DNA of 64,000 bases, taken from the NCBI RefSeq assembly GCF_030063355.1, contig NZ_JASISZ010000045.1, positions 1 to 64,000 of the forward strand. The letters are read 5' to 3'. Below are positions 38,263-47,488 of the stretch, one piece after another. Each line of letters begins with the position of its first letter. Position 1 is the stretch's first letter. The notes beneath the pieces are model-generated. The model saw only the letters and a list, made by a program, of their open reading frames with translations. It did not search any database and was not told where the DNA came from. Source of the DNA: Streptomyces sp. PH10-H1. Lineage in GTDB: Bacteria; Actinomycetota; Actinomycetes; Streptomycetales; Streptomycetaceae. The position numbers were made by a program, and so were the translations under genes.

Positions 38263-39440
38263 CTATCGCGGTTGCCAGGCGCGTACGAGGTCGTCGGGCC
38301 CCCAGCACGCGGCCAGGGGGAGGCCATCGGCCGGCGCACCGCAGCGGGAGACAGCTACCAACGGCGTGTCCGGAGTCGTGCCGGGGATAGCGGGCATGTC
38401 GCGGACCAGTGCGTCGTAATCGCGGCGGCCGAAGGGCATGGGTCTCCAGCCATTTCACCGACCCGACGAAGTGCACCGCCCCTGCGACGGGCGTGCGATC
38501 GGTGCCGACCAGGTCGATCTCGGGGTTGTGCTGCCGGTTCCACCAGCCGCCGACGGCCTCGGTCTCGGGCCAGTCGGCGTCCGGCAACAGCCGGAGCAGG
38601 GACTCCCGGATGAGCGGCTCGACCGCGCGGCCGCGCCAGGTGGTCCACGACCGTTCGATGCGTTCCAGGGCCAGATCGCTGCGCCCGCGGTCGATGAGGG
38701 GGATCGCGCGTTGCAGGAAGGCCATCCAGAACCGGAGATACGGGTCGGCGACGCGGTAGCGCTTGTTCCTGGTATCGGGCCTGGTCGACAGCGGCAGGTC
38801 GGCAGCCAGTACCCGCTTGGCCTGCAACGTGTTCAGCAACGGGGAGAGCGTGCCCGAAGGCAGCGCGCTGACACCCCCCGCCTGAGCGGCAATGGCGCTG
38901 AAGGTGCGCTCACCACTGCCCACAGCCTCCAGGACCGCCCGGGAGTGCGACGCCTCAGGAAACTCCCCCAACAACGACAGCTCCCCTGCTGCCAGCAATG
39001 GCGACAGCGGATTCGCGACCGACTGGCGCAGGAAGTCCGCCCGGCTCATACCGGGCCGCCATGCCTGGACGATCTCCGGAAACCCGCCGGTCATCAAGAA
39101 CGCGTCCACCGCGTCCACCGCGGCCAGACCGGTCATGGCCTGCACGTCGGCCAGGTGCAGCGGCTGGACGGTCATCTTCGCCGCCCGCCCGAAGAATGGA
39201 CGACCGTACGACTGCAGCGCCTCCATCACCGACATGTCACTGCCGACCAGCACCAGCAGTACCGGCTTGGCGGACAGCTGCCGATCCCAAACGGTCTGCA
39301 GCGCGCCTTCGAATTCCTGATCCTGCTCGACCAGCCACGGCACCTCGTCGATCACCGCAATGCTGGGGGTATCGTCCGGAACCGCGACAGCCAGCGACCG
39401 CAGGGCCTGGTTCACTTCGACCAGCGCCACGCACCGGGGA
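38263..39440 (-). pseudogene. Decayed P-loop ATPase of the archaeal ATPase / DUF234 family
   Basis: The reading frame shows Walker B (IAVIDEVPWL), a sensor-like segment LLVLVGSDMSVMEAL, a winged-helix region and the C-terminal DUF234 nuclease-like part (NPEIDLVGTDR; VHFVGSVKWLETH). The N-terminal Walker A region is missing: homology stops near 39440, where the terminator of the collagenase gene begins. At the 3' end the frame must shift near 38435 and again near 38290 to continue to a plausible end (DDLVRAW, stop at 38263). One truncation and two frameshifts make a functional product unlikely. Intact relatives are often mobile or toxin-like accessory genes. Confidence 0.75.
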
Positions 39441-39452
39441 TGCCAGCGCCTG

Positions 39453-39487
39453 CGCCCCGGCTCCCGCACTGCGCGGGAGCCGGGGCG
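39453..39487 (-). terminator. Terminator of the collagenase gene
   Basis: CGCCCCGGCTCCCGC (39453-39467) pairs perfectly with GCGGGAGCCGGGGCG (39473-39487), 22 bases after the collagenase stop. It also marks the break point of the truncated ATPase pseudogene. Confidence 0.8.
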
Positions 39488-39509
39488 GAGCCGTTCCGGG
39501 GCCGGAGGG

Positions 39510-41945
39510 TCAGCGGCGCAGCGGGCCCTCGCAGGAGTAGTCGCTGGTGCCGGCGAGGCCGGAGGACCAGACGTCGACCGCACCGAAGGTGCAGTTCATG
39601 TCGGCGAGGTTGTTCGCGGCGGCGCCGGCGCGGTCGAGGATGAAGTAGTCGACGGTCTCGGACATGTCCTTGAAGACCTGGTCGGGGTCGGCGGAATCGG
39701 CGAGGTTGGCGGTGATGCGGCCCGTGCAGGTGAAGCGGACCTTGTTGTTCCAGTCCGCGTTGTCCTTGCAGACCGGGGTGTTGGAGGTGGCCGCGGCGAA
39801 GGCCGTACCGACCTCGGCGGCGGTGGCGAACGTCAGGGAGCCGTTGGGAGTGTAGTGGGTGTCGGGCACGTACAGGGTGGTGACCTGGGCGATCTGCTGG
39901 TCCAGGAAGGCGTCGTACTCCCGCTGGAGCGAGGCGTCGGCGCCCGTACGGCTGCGCCAGGCGTCGAAGCCGGCCGGGTCGTCGGCGCGCTGGTAGCCGT
40001 ACATCTCGCGCACCAAGGTCGGGTGCTCGGTCCACAGGAACTCGAAGAACGTGCCCGCGTAGGAGTAGAAGCGGAATCCGTCGCCGGCGTACGTGGCGTG
40101 CAGCAGCTGATTGACGCTCATCCGCGGGCCGCCGCCCGCGGTGTCGTTGATGATGCTCTGCACCAGGGACTTGCGGACCTTGATGCCGTCGTCGCGGGTG
40201 CCGCCGTCGAAGAACTCGGCGGTGCCCTCGTCCATCGCGGTGGTCAGGTCGTTGGCGAACCAGCGGGCGTCGCCGAAGGTGCCGGGGACCGCCCAGCGGC
40301 CGTTGAGGTAGTGGGTGTACTCGTGGCGGAACAGCTCCTCCAGAGTGAGCGAGGAGTCCTGCGGAACCCGGCGCTGGTAGGTGTAGAAGGTGGCGCCGCC
40401 CTCGATGTACATACCGCCGTTCGCGGTGCTGTAGCCGGTGAGCAGCGGCTGGTAGACCTCGTAGTCCGCGCGCGAGGCGTACAGGTGGATGTGGAGGGTG
40501 GTGTTGGTGTCCCCGGCGAGCGGGGCGCTGGTGCCCAGCACGCGGAAGAACTGGGTCTTGACCTGCTTGCTGGCGTAGTAGAGCTGGTCGACGGTGCCCC
40601 GGTCGAGTCCGGTGCGGACCTCGATGGCGCCGTTGTCGTACGTGAAGGTGTTGGGGAACAGCGCGGCCTCGATCTGGGACTTGCAGACGTTGAACCGCTG
40701 GCAGTCGCCGTAGTAGTTGAGCCAGGAGGCGATCCCGGCCCAGGGCGCGCTCATCTTTCCGAAGGCGGCCTCGGTGGTGCCCAGCAGGGTGCCGAGATCG
40801 TTGATGATCGCGGTCCTGAGGGCGTCGATCTGGCCGAAGCGGCCGTACTCGCCCACCGCGTCGCGCGCCGCCCAGGCGTTCGCGGTGCCCTTGAGGTGGC
40901 CGTAGCCGGCGAAGACCCGGAAGGCGTTCCGGTACGAGGTGTCGGAGCCGGCCGCCGCGCGGAACGCGGTGTCGTTGTTCCCGGGGTAGATCCCGAGGTA
41001 GTTGACGGACAGGGCCGCCAGGACCGCGCCGCCCCAGTCCGCGTCGGTGGCGGTGGCCGCGCCCGGGGCCATGGTGGCGAGCACCTTCTTGATCAGCGGG
41101 AGTTGGTACCGGCGCAGGCCCGGCGCGCTGGCCGCGTAGAGGGCCTCGCGGAGCGTGTTGGCGTTCGCCTTGGTCGCGTCGAAGGTGCGCGGGGCGGTCC
41201 CGAAGGCGGCCACGGCGCGCTGGACGGCGGCGACCGTCGGGGCGTCGGTGGTGTCGATCTCGTCGTGGGAGAAGTCGTGGTACGCCACGGCGTGCAGGTA
41301 CGTGAACATCTCGTACAGGTTGTTGGCGTTGGTGCCCCGGTGCTTGGGGGCGAGGAGCGCTATTCGCTTGGCGACGGCCTGGACGTGGGCGCGGGACATG
41401 ACGGGGATGAGTCTCGGGTCCCAGGTCCACAGGAGCCCGCGGAGGCAGCCGTCCACGGAGACCGTGTAGGTGTCGGCGAGGAAGTCCGCGAAGCGTTCTG
41501 GGCTCAGCACGGTGATGGCGTCGAGGGTGCAGGGCACGGTGCCCCGCGGTGCCTTGGCCGCGTTCGCGGTGGCGGCTGCGGCGGTGGCAGCGGCCTTGGC
41601 GCGGGCCGCACCTGAAGTGCCCGCCACTGCCGACTGGTCACCGGGCAGCTTGCCCTCGAGGTGCAGGCCGCCGCCGGGTGCGGGCGCCTGCTGGGGCGCG
41701 ACGGTGCCGGCTTGGGCGAGCCGCTGCACCTCGTCGAACGGGTTGCCGCCGGGTGCCTGGGATCCGGCGCCCGGCCGTCCCGCGAGAGACGCGGGAATCG
41801 AGGGGGCGGCGGTGGCGGCCTGCGGACCGGTCCGGCCCGCCTGGGCGACCTGCATCATCGGCAGCGTGAGAGAGACCGACAGGGCAGTCACGAGCAGGGT
41901 GTTGCGCACGGTGCGGGTGGTGCGTGCGGAACGGGCGTGAGACAC
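39510..41945 (-). CDS. Secreted M9-family microbial collagenase
   Basis: 811 aa from GTG behind GAGGAG. A signal peptide (about residues 1-38, Ala-X-Ala end) is followed by an Ala/Pro-rich propeptide-like stretch, then the M9 N-terminal activator domain (about 150-400) and the catalytic domain. Zinc ligands are in HEYTH (His541, His545) with the downstream glutamate in AMDEGTAEFF. No PKD or collagen-binding tail is present, so it is a compact form. It digests collagen or gelatin outside the cell to Gly-Pro-Hyp-rich peptides. Its promoter contains a near match to the GntR-type operator of the adjacent hydroxyproline genes. Confidence 0.88.
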   Translation of the reverse strand: MSHARSARTTRTVRNTLLVTALSVSLTLPMMQVAQAGRTGPQAATAAPSIPASLAGRPGAGSQAPGGNPFDEVQRLAQAGTVAPQQAPAPGGGLHLEGKLPGDQSAVAGTSGAARAKAAATAAAATANAAKAPRGTVPCTLDAITVLSPERFADFLADTYTVSVDGCLRGLLWTWDPRLIPVMSRAHVQAVAKRIALLAPKHRGTNANNLYEMFTYLHAVAYHDFSHDEIDTTDAPTVAAVQRAVAAFGTAPRTFDATKANANTLREALYAASAPGLRRYQLPLIKKVLATMAPGAATATDADWGGAVLAALSVNYLGIYPGNNDTAFRAAAGSDTSYRNAFRVFAGYGHLKGTANAWAARDAVGEYGRFGQIDALRTAIINDLGTLLGTTEAAFGKMSAPWAGIASWLNYYGDCQRFNVCKSQIEAALFPNTFTYDNGAIEVRTGLDRGTVDQLYYASKQVKTQFFRVLGTSAPLAGDTNTTLHIHLYASRADYEVYQPLLTGYSTANGGMYIEGGATFYTYQRRVPQDSSLTLEELFRHEYTHYLNGRWAVPGTFGDARWFANDLTTAMDEGTAEFFDGGTRDDGIKVRKSLVQSIINDTAGGGPRMSVNQLLHATYAGDGFRFYSYAGTFFEFLWTEHPTLVREMYGYQRADDPAGFDAWRSRTGADASLQREYDAFLDQQIAQVTTLYVPDTHYTPNGSLTFATAAEVGTAFAAATSNTPVCKDNADWNNKVRFTCTGRITANLADSADPDQVFKDMSETVDYFILDRAGAAANNLADMNCTFGAVDVWSSGLAGTSDYSCEGPLRR

Positions 41946-42082
41946 CGAGAACTCCTCAGAGTGGGGTGGAGTGGGTGAGACACCGTCGGATGCGGCTGAC
42001 GGGTGCGGATTCCGGAGAGTGGCCGACGGCCTCGCCGCTGCCACTGTCCCGGGACTCGCGATCGTCCTAAGATGTGACCCGT

Positions 42083-42111
42083 AACATAGTAATGTGAAAT
42101 TGCACTGACAA
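42083..42111 (-). promoter_or_regulatory. Collagenase promoter with an internal GntR-type operator
   Basis: On the minus strand TTGTCA (plus 42106-42111), 17 bases, then TATGTT (plus 42083-42088) form a strong housekeeping promoter. ATGTGAAAT (42092-42100) sits in the spacer and differs by one base from the ATGTGACAT palindrome found at three other places in the island. A bound repressor would exclude polymerase. The region also lies upstream of the divergent pepP-type gene. Confidence 0.6.
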
Positions 42112-42158
42112 GATGTGTGCACCGCCGTTACCGACCCGTGTCCGAAGGAGCCCGTCCG

Positions 42159-43547
42159 ATGACCGAGACCGCCGTCCGACTCCATACGGGAAGCCACGAT
42201 CTGCCCGTCTCCGCGGCGCTGGGCGCCTTCATGGGTGCCGGCTGGGCGGCCACCCCACTGCCCGCCGGCACCCGTGTCCCCGCCTCACACCTCACCCCGG
42301 CCCGCCGCGAGCGGCTGTCCGCCCGGTTCCCCGGCGAGCGGCTCATCGTCCCCGCCGGGCAGCTCAAGGTCCGCTCCAACGACGCGGATCACCGCTTCCG
42401 CCCACACAGCGCCTACGCCTGGCTCACCGGTCTGACCGGCGAGGACCAGCCCGGCAACGTCCTCGTCATGGAGCCGTCGGGACCCGCGGGGCACGAGTCC
42501 GTCCTGTATCTCCGGCCGCGCTCACCGCGCACCGGCGACGAGTTCTACCGCGACCGCCGCTACGGGGAGTTCTGGGTCGGGCGCCGCCCCGACCTCGAGG
42601 AGGCCGGGCGGATGACCGGCATCCGGTGCGAGCACCTGGACGGCCTCGGCACGCTGCCGCCGGGCCGCGACGCCTCCGCCGACGCGGAACTGGCCACCGC
42701 GCTCTCGGAGTTGCGGCTGCTGAAGGACGCGTGGGAAGTCGGTCAGCTGCAACTCGCCGTGGACCATACGGTGACCGGCTTCGAGGACGTCGTACGCGCC
42801 CTGCCGCGGGCCCTGCGGCACGCGCGCGGCGAGCGCTGGCTCGAAGGGGCGTTCAACCTGCGCGCGCGGGCCGAGGGCAACGGCACCGGCTACGACACCA
42901 TCGCCGCGTCCGGCGCGCACGCCTGCGTACTGCACTGGATACGCAACGACGGCGCCCTGGACCCGTCGGAACTGCTGCTGCTCGACGCGGGCGTGGAGAC
43001 CGACACCCTCTACACCGCCGACATCACCCGCACCCTGCCGCTGTCCGGCACCTTCTCCCCTGTCCAGCGGCAGCTGTACGAGCTGGTCCTCGGCGCGCAG
43101 GACGCCGGCATCGCGGCCCTCAAGCCCGGCGCGAGCTTCCGTGACTTCCACCGGGCCTGCATGCGCGTCATCGCCGAAGGACTCGCCGACTGGGGTGTGC
43201 TGCGGATCTCCGCCGACGAGGCCCTCGCCGAGGACAGCGGCCTGTACCGCCGGTACACCCTGTGCAGCAGCGGCCACATGCTCGGCCTCGACGTCCACGA
43301 CTGCGCCCGGGCCCGAGCCGGGACCTATCTCGACGCGGTGCTGGAGGAGGGCCATGTCCTCACCGTCGAACCGGGCCTGTACCTCCAGCCCGACGACGAG
43401 ACACTGCCCCTCGAACTGCGCGGCACCGGCATCAGGATCGAGGACGACCTGGTGATCACGTCCGACGGGGCCCGGCTGATGTCCGGGGCGCTGCCGCGCG
43501 ATGTCGCCGGCATCGAGAGCTGGATGGGTTCGCTGCTGGAGGGCTGA
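42159..43547 (+). CDS. pepP: Aminopeptidase P family (Xaa-Pro aminopeptidase)
   Basis: 462 aa. The ATG at 42159 follows AAGGAG at nine bases. It cleaves the N-terminal residue from peptides with Pro (or Hyp) in second position. The N-terminal PepP domain is followed by a creatinase-type fold with the two-metal ligands in order: Asp in LLLDAGVE, Asp in TADITRTLP, His in SSGHMLGLDVHD, Glu in LTVEPGLY and Glu in GTGIRIEDD. No signal peptide is seen, so it is cytoplasmic. Placed back to back with a collagenase and beside hydroxyproline genes, it would process imported collagen peptides. Confidence 0.9.
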   Translation: MTETAVRLHTGSHDLPVSAALGAFMGAGWAATPLPAGTRVPASHLTPARRERLSARFPGERLIVPAGQLKVRSNDADHRFRPHSAYAWLTGLTGEDQPGNVLVMEPSGPAGHESVLYLRPRSPRTGDEFYRDRRYGEFWVGRRPDLEEAGRMTGIRCEHLDGLGTLPPGRDASADAELATALSELRLLKDAWEVGQLQLAVDHTVTGFEDVVRALPRALRHARGERWLEGAFNLRARAEGNGTGYDTIAASGAHACVLHWIRNDGALDPSELLLLDAGVETDTLYTADITRTLPLSGTFSPVQRQLYELVLGAQDAGIAALKPGASFRDFHRACMRVIAEGLADWGVLRISADEALAEDSGLYRRYTLCSSGHMLGLDVHDCARARAGTYLDAVLEEGHVLTVEPGLYLQPDDETLPLELRGTGIRIEDDLVITSDGARLMSGALPRDVAGIESWMGSLLEG

Positions 43548-43551
43548 CCGT

Positions 43552-43605
43552 CCTCCCCCAGCTACCGCTGGGAGGTACCCCCTGGACGGGCTGTTCGGCC
43601 CGTCC
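43552..43605. terminator. Two hairpins between pepP and the GntR gene (convergent)
   Basis: A stem around CCCAGC-TACC-GCTGGG (43552-43575) is followed by GGACGGGC-N6-GCCCGTCC (43584-43605). The first resembles a palindrome I have often seen between Streptomyces genes. They lie between converging genes and can stop transcription from both. Confidence 0.65.
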
Positions 43606-43648
43606 GGCTCCGAGGACAGCGCGACCAGCGGCTAGGCCCTGTCCGGGC

Positions 43649-44368
43649 CTAGGCGCCCAGTTTGCGCTTGAGCACCGGGGTCGCCTTCGCAGACTCCCGC
43701 TCTTCCTGGCCGACCGCCCAGAGGGACCGGACGTGACCCAGGTGGCGGGACATGCACTCCTCGGCGGCCTCGGCGTCGCCCGCGATCATCAAGTCGAGAA
43801 GTTCCAGGTGTTCCTCGGCCGACGAGACCAGCTCGCCGCGCTCGTCCAGCCGCGTCAGTCCGTACAGCCGGGACCGCTTGCGCAGGTCGCCGACGGCCTC
43901 GACCAGCCGCTCGTTCCCAGCCAGTCCGAGGAGGGTGAGGTGGAAGCGGCGGTCGGCCTCCAGATAGCCGATCAGGTCGTGCTGCCGGGCGGCGGCGACG
44001 ATCTCCTCGGCGAACGGCCGCAGTTCCTCCAGTTGCTCGGGGGTGGCGGTACGGGCGACGCGGCCGACGGTGGGGACCTCGATGAGGGCGCGGATCTCGG
44101 TGTACTGGTCGAGGTCCCGCTCGTTCATCTCGGTGACCCGGAAACCCTTGTTGCGGACCGGCTCGACCAGTCCCTCGCGCGCCAGGTCGAGCATCGCCTC
44201 GCGGACCGGGGTGGCGGAGATGCCGAAGTCCGCGGCGAGGGCGGGCGCCGAGTAGACGACTCCGGGGCGGAGTTCACCGGCGATGAGCGCGGCGCGCAGG
44301 GCGTGGCCCACCTGGTCGCGCAGCCGCTCCTGCGCCGTGATCAGGTTGCGCTGCTTCAGGTCACCCAT
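43649..44368 (-). CDS. GntR-family (FCD) regulator of the hydroxyproline island
   Basis: 239 aa. The ATG at 44368 follows GGAGGAA. The N-terminal winged helix (ALIAGELRPGVVYSAPALAADFGISATPVREAMLDLAREGLVEPV, split around residues 30-70) is typical of the FadR/FCD group. The C-terminal all-helical FCD domain holds the ligand and often a metal (His in EADRRFHLTLLG and SRHLGHV). It is the last gene of the leftward catabolic set. An ATGTCACGT element 39 bases upstream suggests autoregulation. The ligand is inferred to be a hydroxyproline pathway compound. Confidence 0.87.
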   Translation of the reverse strand: MGDLKQRNLITAQERLRDQVGHALRAALIAGELRPGVVYSAPALAADFGISATPVREAMLDLAREGLVEPVRNKGFRVTEMNERDLDQYTEIRALIEVPTVGRVARTATPEQLEELRPFAEEIVAAARQHDLIGYLEADRRFHLTLLGLAGNERLVEAVGDLRKRSRLYGLTRLDERGELVSSAEEHLELLDLMIAGDAEAAEECMSRHLGHVRSLWAVGQEERESAKATPVLKRKLGA

Positions 44369-44406
44369 CGCTGTTCCTCCGTCATCGCGCGGAGCACCAG
44401 CGTACA

Positions 44407-44415
44407 ATGTCACGT
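44407..44415. promoter_or_regulatory. GntR-type operator upstream of the gntR gene
   Basis: ATGTCACGT, one mismatch from the perfect palindrome ATGTCACAT, overlaps the stop codon of the ornithine-cyclodeaminase-family gene, 39 bases before the gntR start. Confidence 0.5.
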
Positions 44416-45339
44416 TGCTTTCGCGGCCCGGAAGATCTCCGCCGCCACGGCGAGGTCCTGCCAGGCCATCCCGGTGCCCTTGAAGAAACGGGGGCGGCCC
44501 GGTTCCGGGCGCAGCCGGCCCGTGACGAGGTCGGCGAGGGTGCCCGCGAGGTCCGACGGCCGGAAAGCGCCCTCGGCGATCGGGACCAGGATGTCCCCCG
44601 CCTCGCGCAGCGCGGCCGAGCGGGCCTCGACGACGACGGTGGCCCGGGTCACCAGGGCGGTGTCCGTCTCGCGGGCCTGCGTCTCATGCGATCCGACGGC
44701 GACCACGGTGGCGTGGGCGGCGATCATCCGTCCGTCGAACAGCGGGGTGCGGGTCGTGGTGCAGCAGATCACCAGGTCGGCCTCCGCCACCGCGTCGGGC
44801 CCGCCGGTACCGGCCTCAAGACCGAGCCCGCGGGCATGGGCCGCCAGCGCCTCGGCGGGTCCCGGTCTGCGGGCGACCACTGTGATCCGCTTCAGGGGCC
44901 GCACCGCGCGGGCCGCTTCCAGATGCCCGTACGCCTGCGGCCCGGCGCCGAACAGGACGAGGTGGGAGGCGTCGGGCGCGGCCAGGTACCGGATCGCGAC
45001 GGCGGACACCGCCGGGGTGCGCAGCGAGGTGAGGGCGGGCCCGTCGAGCAGGGCGACCGGCTGCAGGGTCCCGCCGTCGAGGAGGAGATAGCTGCCGGTG
45101 ATACGGGGCAGGCCGCGCGCCGGATTGCCCGGCGCCACGCCCGCGATCTTCACCCCGGCGAAGCCGTCCGCGGCGGCGGGCATGAGCAGCAACTCGCCGG
45201 CCGGTACCGGAACGCCGGTGCGGGGCGGTCCCGACTCGGGGTCGAGGCCGCCCCGCAGAATCGCTTCGACGGCGTCCGCCGCCTCGGCCGGGCCGAGGAG
45301 CCGGGCGATGGCGTTCGCACCGAGGTGCAGCAGGGTCAC
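44410..45339 (-). CDS. Ornithine cyclodeaminase / mu-crystallin family protein (probable pyrroline-2-carboxylate reductase)
   Basis: 309 aa from GTG; the ribosome-binding site is poor. The NAD(P)-binding Rossmann motif LVLFGAGPQAYGHLEAA is near residue 125 and the family segment GVKIAGVAPGNPARGLP near residue 65. Members are ornithine cyclodeaminases, alanine dehydrogenases or ketimine / delta1-pyrroline-2-carboxylate reductases. Beside a hydroxyproline epimerase and D-hydroxyproline dehydrogenase, reduction of a cyclic imine such as delta1-pyrroline-2-carboxylate to L-proline is the best guess. It lies 138 bases after the epimerase gene and 41 before gntR. Confidence 0.75.
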   Translation of the reverse strand: MTLLHLGANAIARLLGPAEAADAVEAILRGGLDPESGPPRTGVPVPAGELLLMPAAADGFAGVKIAGVAPGNPARGLPRITGSYLLLDGGTLQPVALLDGPALTSLRTPAVSAVAIRYLAAPDASHLVLFGAGPQAYGHLEAARAVRPLKRITVVARRPGPAEALAAHARGLGLEAGTGGPDAVAEADLVICCTTTRTPLFDGRMIAAHATVVAVGSHETQARETDTALVTRATVVVEARSAALREAGDILVPIAEGAFRPSDLAGTLADLVTGRLRPEPGRPRFFKGTGMAWQDLAVAAEIFRAAKAT

Positions 45340-45477
45340 AGCAGGAGTCCGTTTCCGGAGCGTCGTGGGGCGCCCTGGGAAAACCGTACCGGCCAACCGC
45401 GCGGGCGGCGCGTCCGGACGGGGCGAGGAGCCCGGCCGGGACGAGGGGACTCAGGCGGGGGACTCGGACAATGAGGC

Positions 45478-46479
45478 TCACAGCAGGAACCCGCCGGGGA
45501 AGGGGTCGGACGGATCGAGGAAGTACTGGGCGGTGCCGGTGATCCAGGCGCGGCCGGTGACAGTGGGGACCACGGCGGGGAGCCCGCCGACCGTCGTCTC
45601 CTCGACGAGCCGGCCGGTGAAGGACGTGCCGATGAAGGACTCGTTGACGAAGTCGGTGTGCAGCGGCAGTTCACCGCGCGCGTGCAGCTGCGCCATCCGG
45701 GCCGAGGTGCCGGTGCCGCACGGCGACCGGTCGAACCAGCCCGGATGGATGGCCATCGCGTGCCGGGACAGCTTCGCGTCGGAGCCCGGGGCGATCAGCT
45801 GGACGTGCTTGACGCCGTGGATGTCCGGGTCCTCGGGGTGGACCGGCCGGTCCACCGCGTTGATGGCGTCCATGACGGCCAGTCCTGCGGCGAGGATGTC
45901 GTTCTTGCGGTCCCGGTCGAAGGGCAGTCCGAGCGCGGCCAGCGGCAGCATGGCGTAGAAGTTGCCGCCGTAGGCGAGGTCGTACGTGAGCGTCCCGTGG
46001 CCGGGGACGTCGACCTTGCGGTCGAGGCCGACGGAGAAGGCCGGGACGTTGCGGAGGGTGACGGAGGTGGCCACGCCGTCCTCGACCTGGACGTCGACGG
46101 TGACGAGCCCGGCGGGGGTGTCGAGGCGGACGGTGGTGACGGGTTCGGTGACGGGCACCATGCCGGTTTCGACCAGGACGGTGGCGACGCCGATGGTGCC
46201 GTGGCCGCACATCGGGAGATAGCCGGAGACCTCGATGTACAGCACGCCGTAGTCGGCGTCGGGCCGGGTGGGCGGCTGGAGTATCGCGCCGCTCATGGCG
46301 GAGTGCCCGCGCGGCTCGTACATCAGCAGGGTGCGCACCCGGTCGGAGTGCTCCTGGAAGTGCAGACGGCGTTCCGCCATGGTGGCGCCGGGGATGACGC
46401 CCACGCCGCCGGTGATGACGCGGGTCGGCATGCCTTCGGTGTGGGAGTCCACGGCGTGGTAGATGTTCCGGCTGCGCAT
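45478..46479 (-). CDS. 4-hydroxyproline 2-epimerase (proline racemase family)
   Basis: 333 aa. The ATG at 46479 follows AGGGGG. Both catalytic cysteines are kept: Cys91 in MCGHGTIG and Cys254 in SPCGTGTSA. Two cysteines mean an epimerase/racemase. Trans-3-hydroxyproline dehydratases of this family have Thr at the second position, so that activity is disfavoured. It would convert trans-4-hydroxy-L-proline to cis-4-hydroxy-D-proline, the substrate of the FAD dehydrogenase encoded upstream. Three 14-bp tandem repeats fill much of the leader. Confidence 0.88.
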   Translation of the reverse strand: MRSRNIYHAVDSHTEGMPTRVITGGVGVIPGATMAERRLHFQEHSDRVRTLLMYEPRGHSAMSGAILQPPTRPDADYGVLYIEVSGYLPMCGHGTIGVATVLVETGMVPVTEPVTTVRLDTPAGLVTVDVQVEDGVATSVTLRNVPAFSVGLDRKVDVPGHGTLTYDLAYGGNFYAMLPLAALGLPFDRDRKNDILAAGLAVMDAINAVDRPVHPEDPDIHGVKHVQLIAPGSDAKLSRHAMAIHPGWFDRSPCGTGTSARMAQLHARGELPLHTDFVNESFIGTSFTGRLVEETTVGGLPAVVPTVTGRAWITGTAQYFLDPSDPFPGGFLL

Positions 46480-46516
46480 GGGGTCCCCCTGGAAATGTCG
46501 CCTCGGCGGTTTGCTG

Positions 46517-46558
46517 TGAACGGTCTGCGGTGAACGGTCTGCGGTGAACGGTCTGCGG
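46517..46558. repeat. Three perfect 14-bp tandem repeats before the epimerase gene
   Basis: TGAACGGTCTGCGG is repeated three times without mismatch in the 79-base gap between the DapA-family gene and the epimerase gene, and touches the stop codon of the former. The unit is not a multiple of three and is non-coding. Confidence 0.9.
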
Positions 46559-47467
46559 TCAGCCGAGGCCTTCGGCCATGACCTTCTCGGTCGCAGCGCG
46601 TACCGCGGCCTCGGTGTCGGCCGGGAGCGGGGAGCGCGGCGGGCGGACCGGGCCGCCGGGGCGGCCCGCGAGGTCCATCGACACCTTGATCGCCTGCACG
46701 AACTCGGTCTTGGAGTCCCAGCGCAGGAGGGCGTGCAGCGACCGGTAGAGCGGCACGGCGGTGTCGAGGTCGCCGGAGACCGCGGCCCGGTAGAGGCTGA
46801 CGCATGCCTCGGGGAACGCGTTGGGGTAACCCGCGATCCAGCCGACCGCGCCCGCGACGGCGAGTTCGAGCAGTACGTCGTCGGCGCCGGCCAGAAGGTC
46901 GAGGCCGGGGGCGAGTTCGGCGATCTCGTACGCCCGGCGGACATCACCGCTGAACTCCTTGACCGCGACGATGCTGCCGTCGTTGTAGAGAGCGGCGAGC
47001 AGCTGCGGCGTGAGGTCGACCTTGGTGTCGTGCGGGTTGTTGTAGGCGACGACCGGCAGCCCGGCCCTGGCCACCTCGGCGTAGTGCGCACGGACCGCAG
47101 CGTCGGCGGCTCGGTAGGCGTTGGGCGGCAGCAGCAGGACGGAGCCTGCGCCTGCCTCGCCCGCCTGTTCGGCCCAGCGGCGGGCCTCGGCACTGCCGTA
47201 GGCGGCGACGCCGGACATGACGCGGTCGCCGTCGCCCGCCGCTTCGACGGCGGTGCGGACGACGCGGTCGCGCTCGTCGTCGGTGAGGGTCTGGTATTCA
47301 CCCAGCGAGCCGTTGGGGACGACACCGTCGCAGCCGGATCCGATGAGCCAGGTGACGTGCTCGGCGTAGGCGTCGAAGTCCACGCGCAGATCGGCGTGGA
47401 ACGGGAGGGCGGTGGCGACCATGACGCCGTGCCAGGGCTGGTCTCGGGGCGGGGTGTTGGTGCTCAC
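46559..47467 (-). CDS. DapA-family aldolase/deaminase, probable pyrroline-4-hydroxy-2-carboxylate deaminase
   Basis: 302 aa from GTG behind AGGGAGA. It has the (beta/alpha)8 fold of the dihydrodipicolinate synthase family with Schiff-base Lys170 (IVAVKEFSGD) and Tyr142 (PVVAYNNP). The GSLGEYQTLT segment replaces the GTTGE of true DapA. In hydroxyproline catabolism this family deaminates and dehydrates delta1-pyrroline-4-hydroxy-2-carboxylate to alpha-ketoglutarate semialdehyde. Its neighbours, epimerase and D-hydroxyproline dehydrogenase, supply exactly that substrate. The next enzyme, the semialdehyde dehydrogenase, is not in the window. Confidence 0.82.
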   Translation of the reverse strand: MSTNTPPRDQPWHGVMVATALPFHADLRVDFDAYAEHVTWLIGSGCDGVVPNGSLGEYQTLTDDERDRVVRTAVEAAGDGDRVMSGVAAYGSAEARRWAEQAGEAGAGSVLLLPPNAYRAADAAVRAHYAEVARAGLPVVAYNNPHDTKVDLTPQLLAALYNDGSIVAVKEFSGDVRRAYEIAELAPGLDLLAGADDVLLELAVAGAVGWIAGYPNAFPEACVSLYRAAVSGDLDTAVPLYRSLHALLRWDSKTEFVQAIKVSMDLAGRPGGPVRPPRSPLPADTEAAVRAATEKVMAEGLG

Positions 47468-47488
47468 GGTGGATCTCCCTTTGGTGAG

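Noticed and set aside
45478-46479. Trans-3-hydroxy-L-proline dehydratase as alternative identity of the racemase-family protein
   Set aside because: That enzyme has Thr in place of the second catalytic Cys; here both Cys91 and Cys254 are present.
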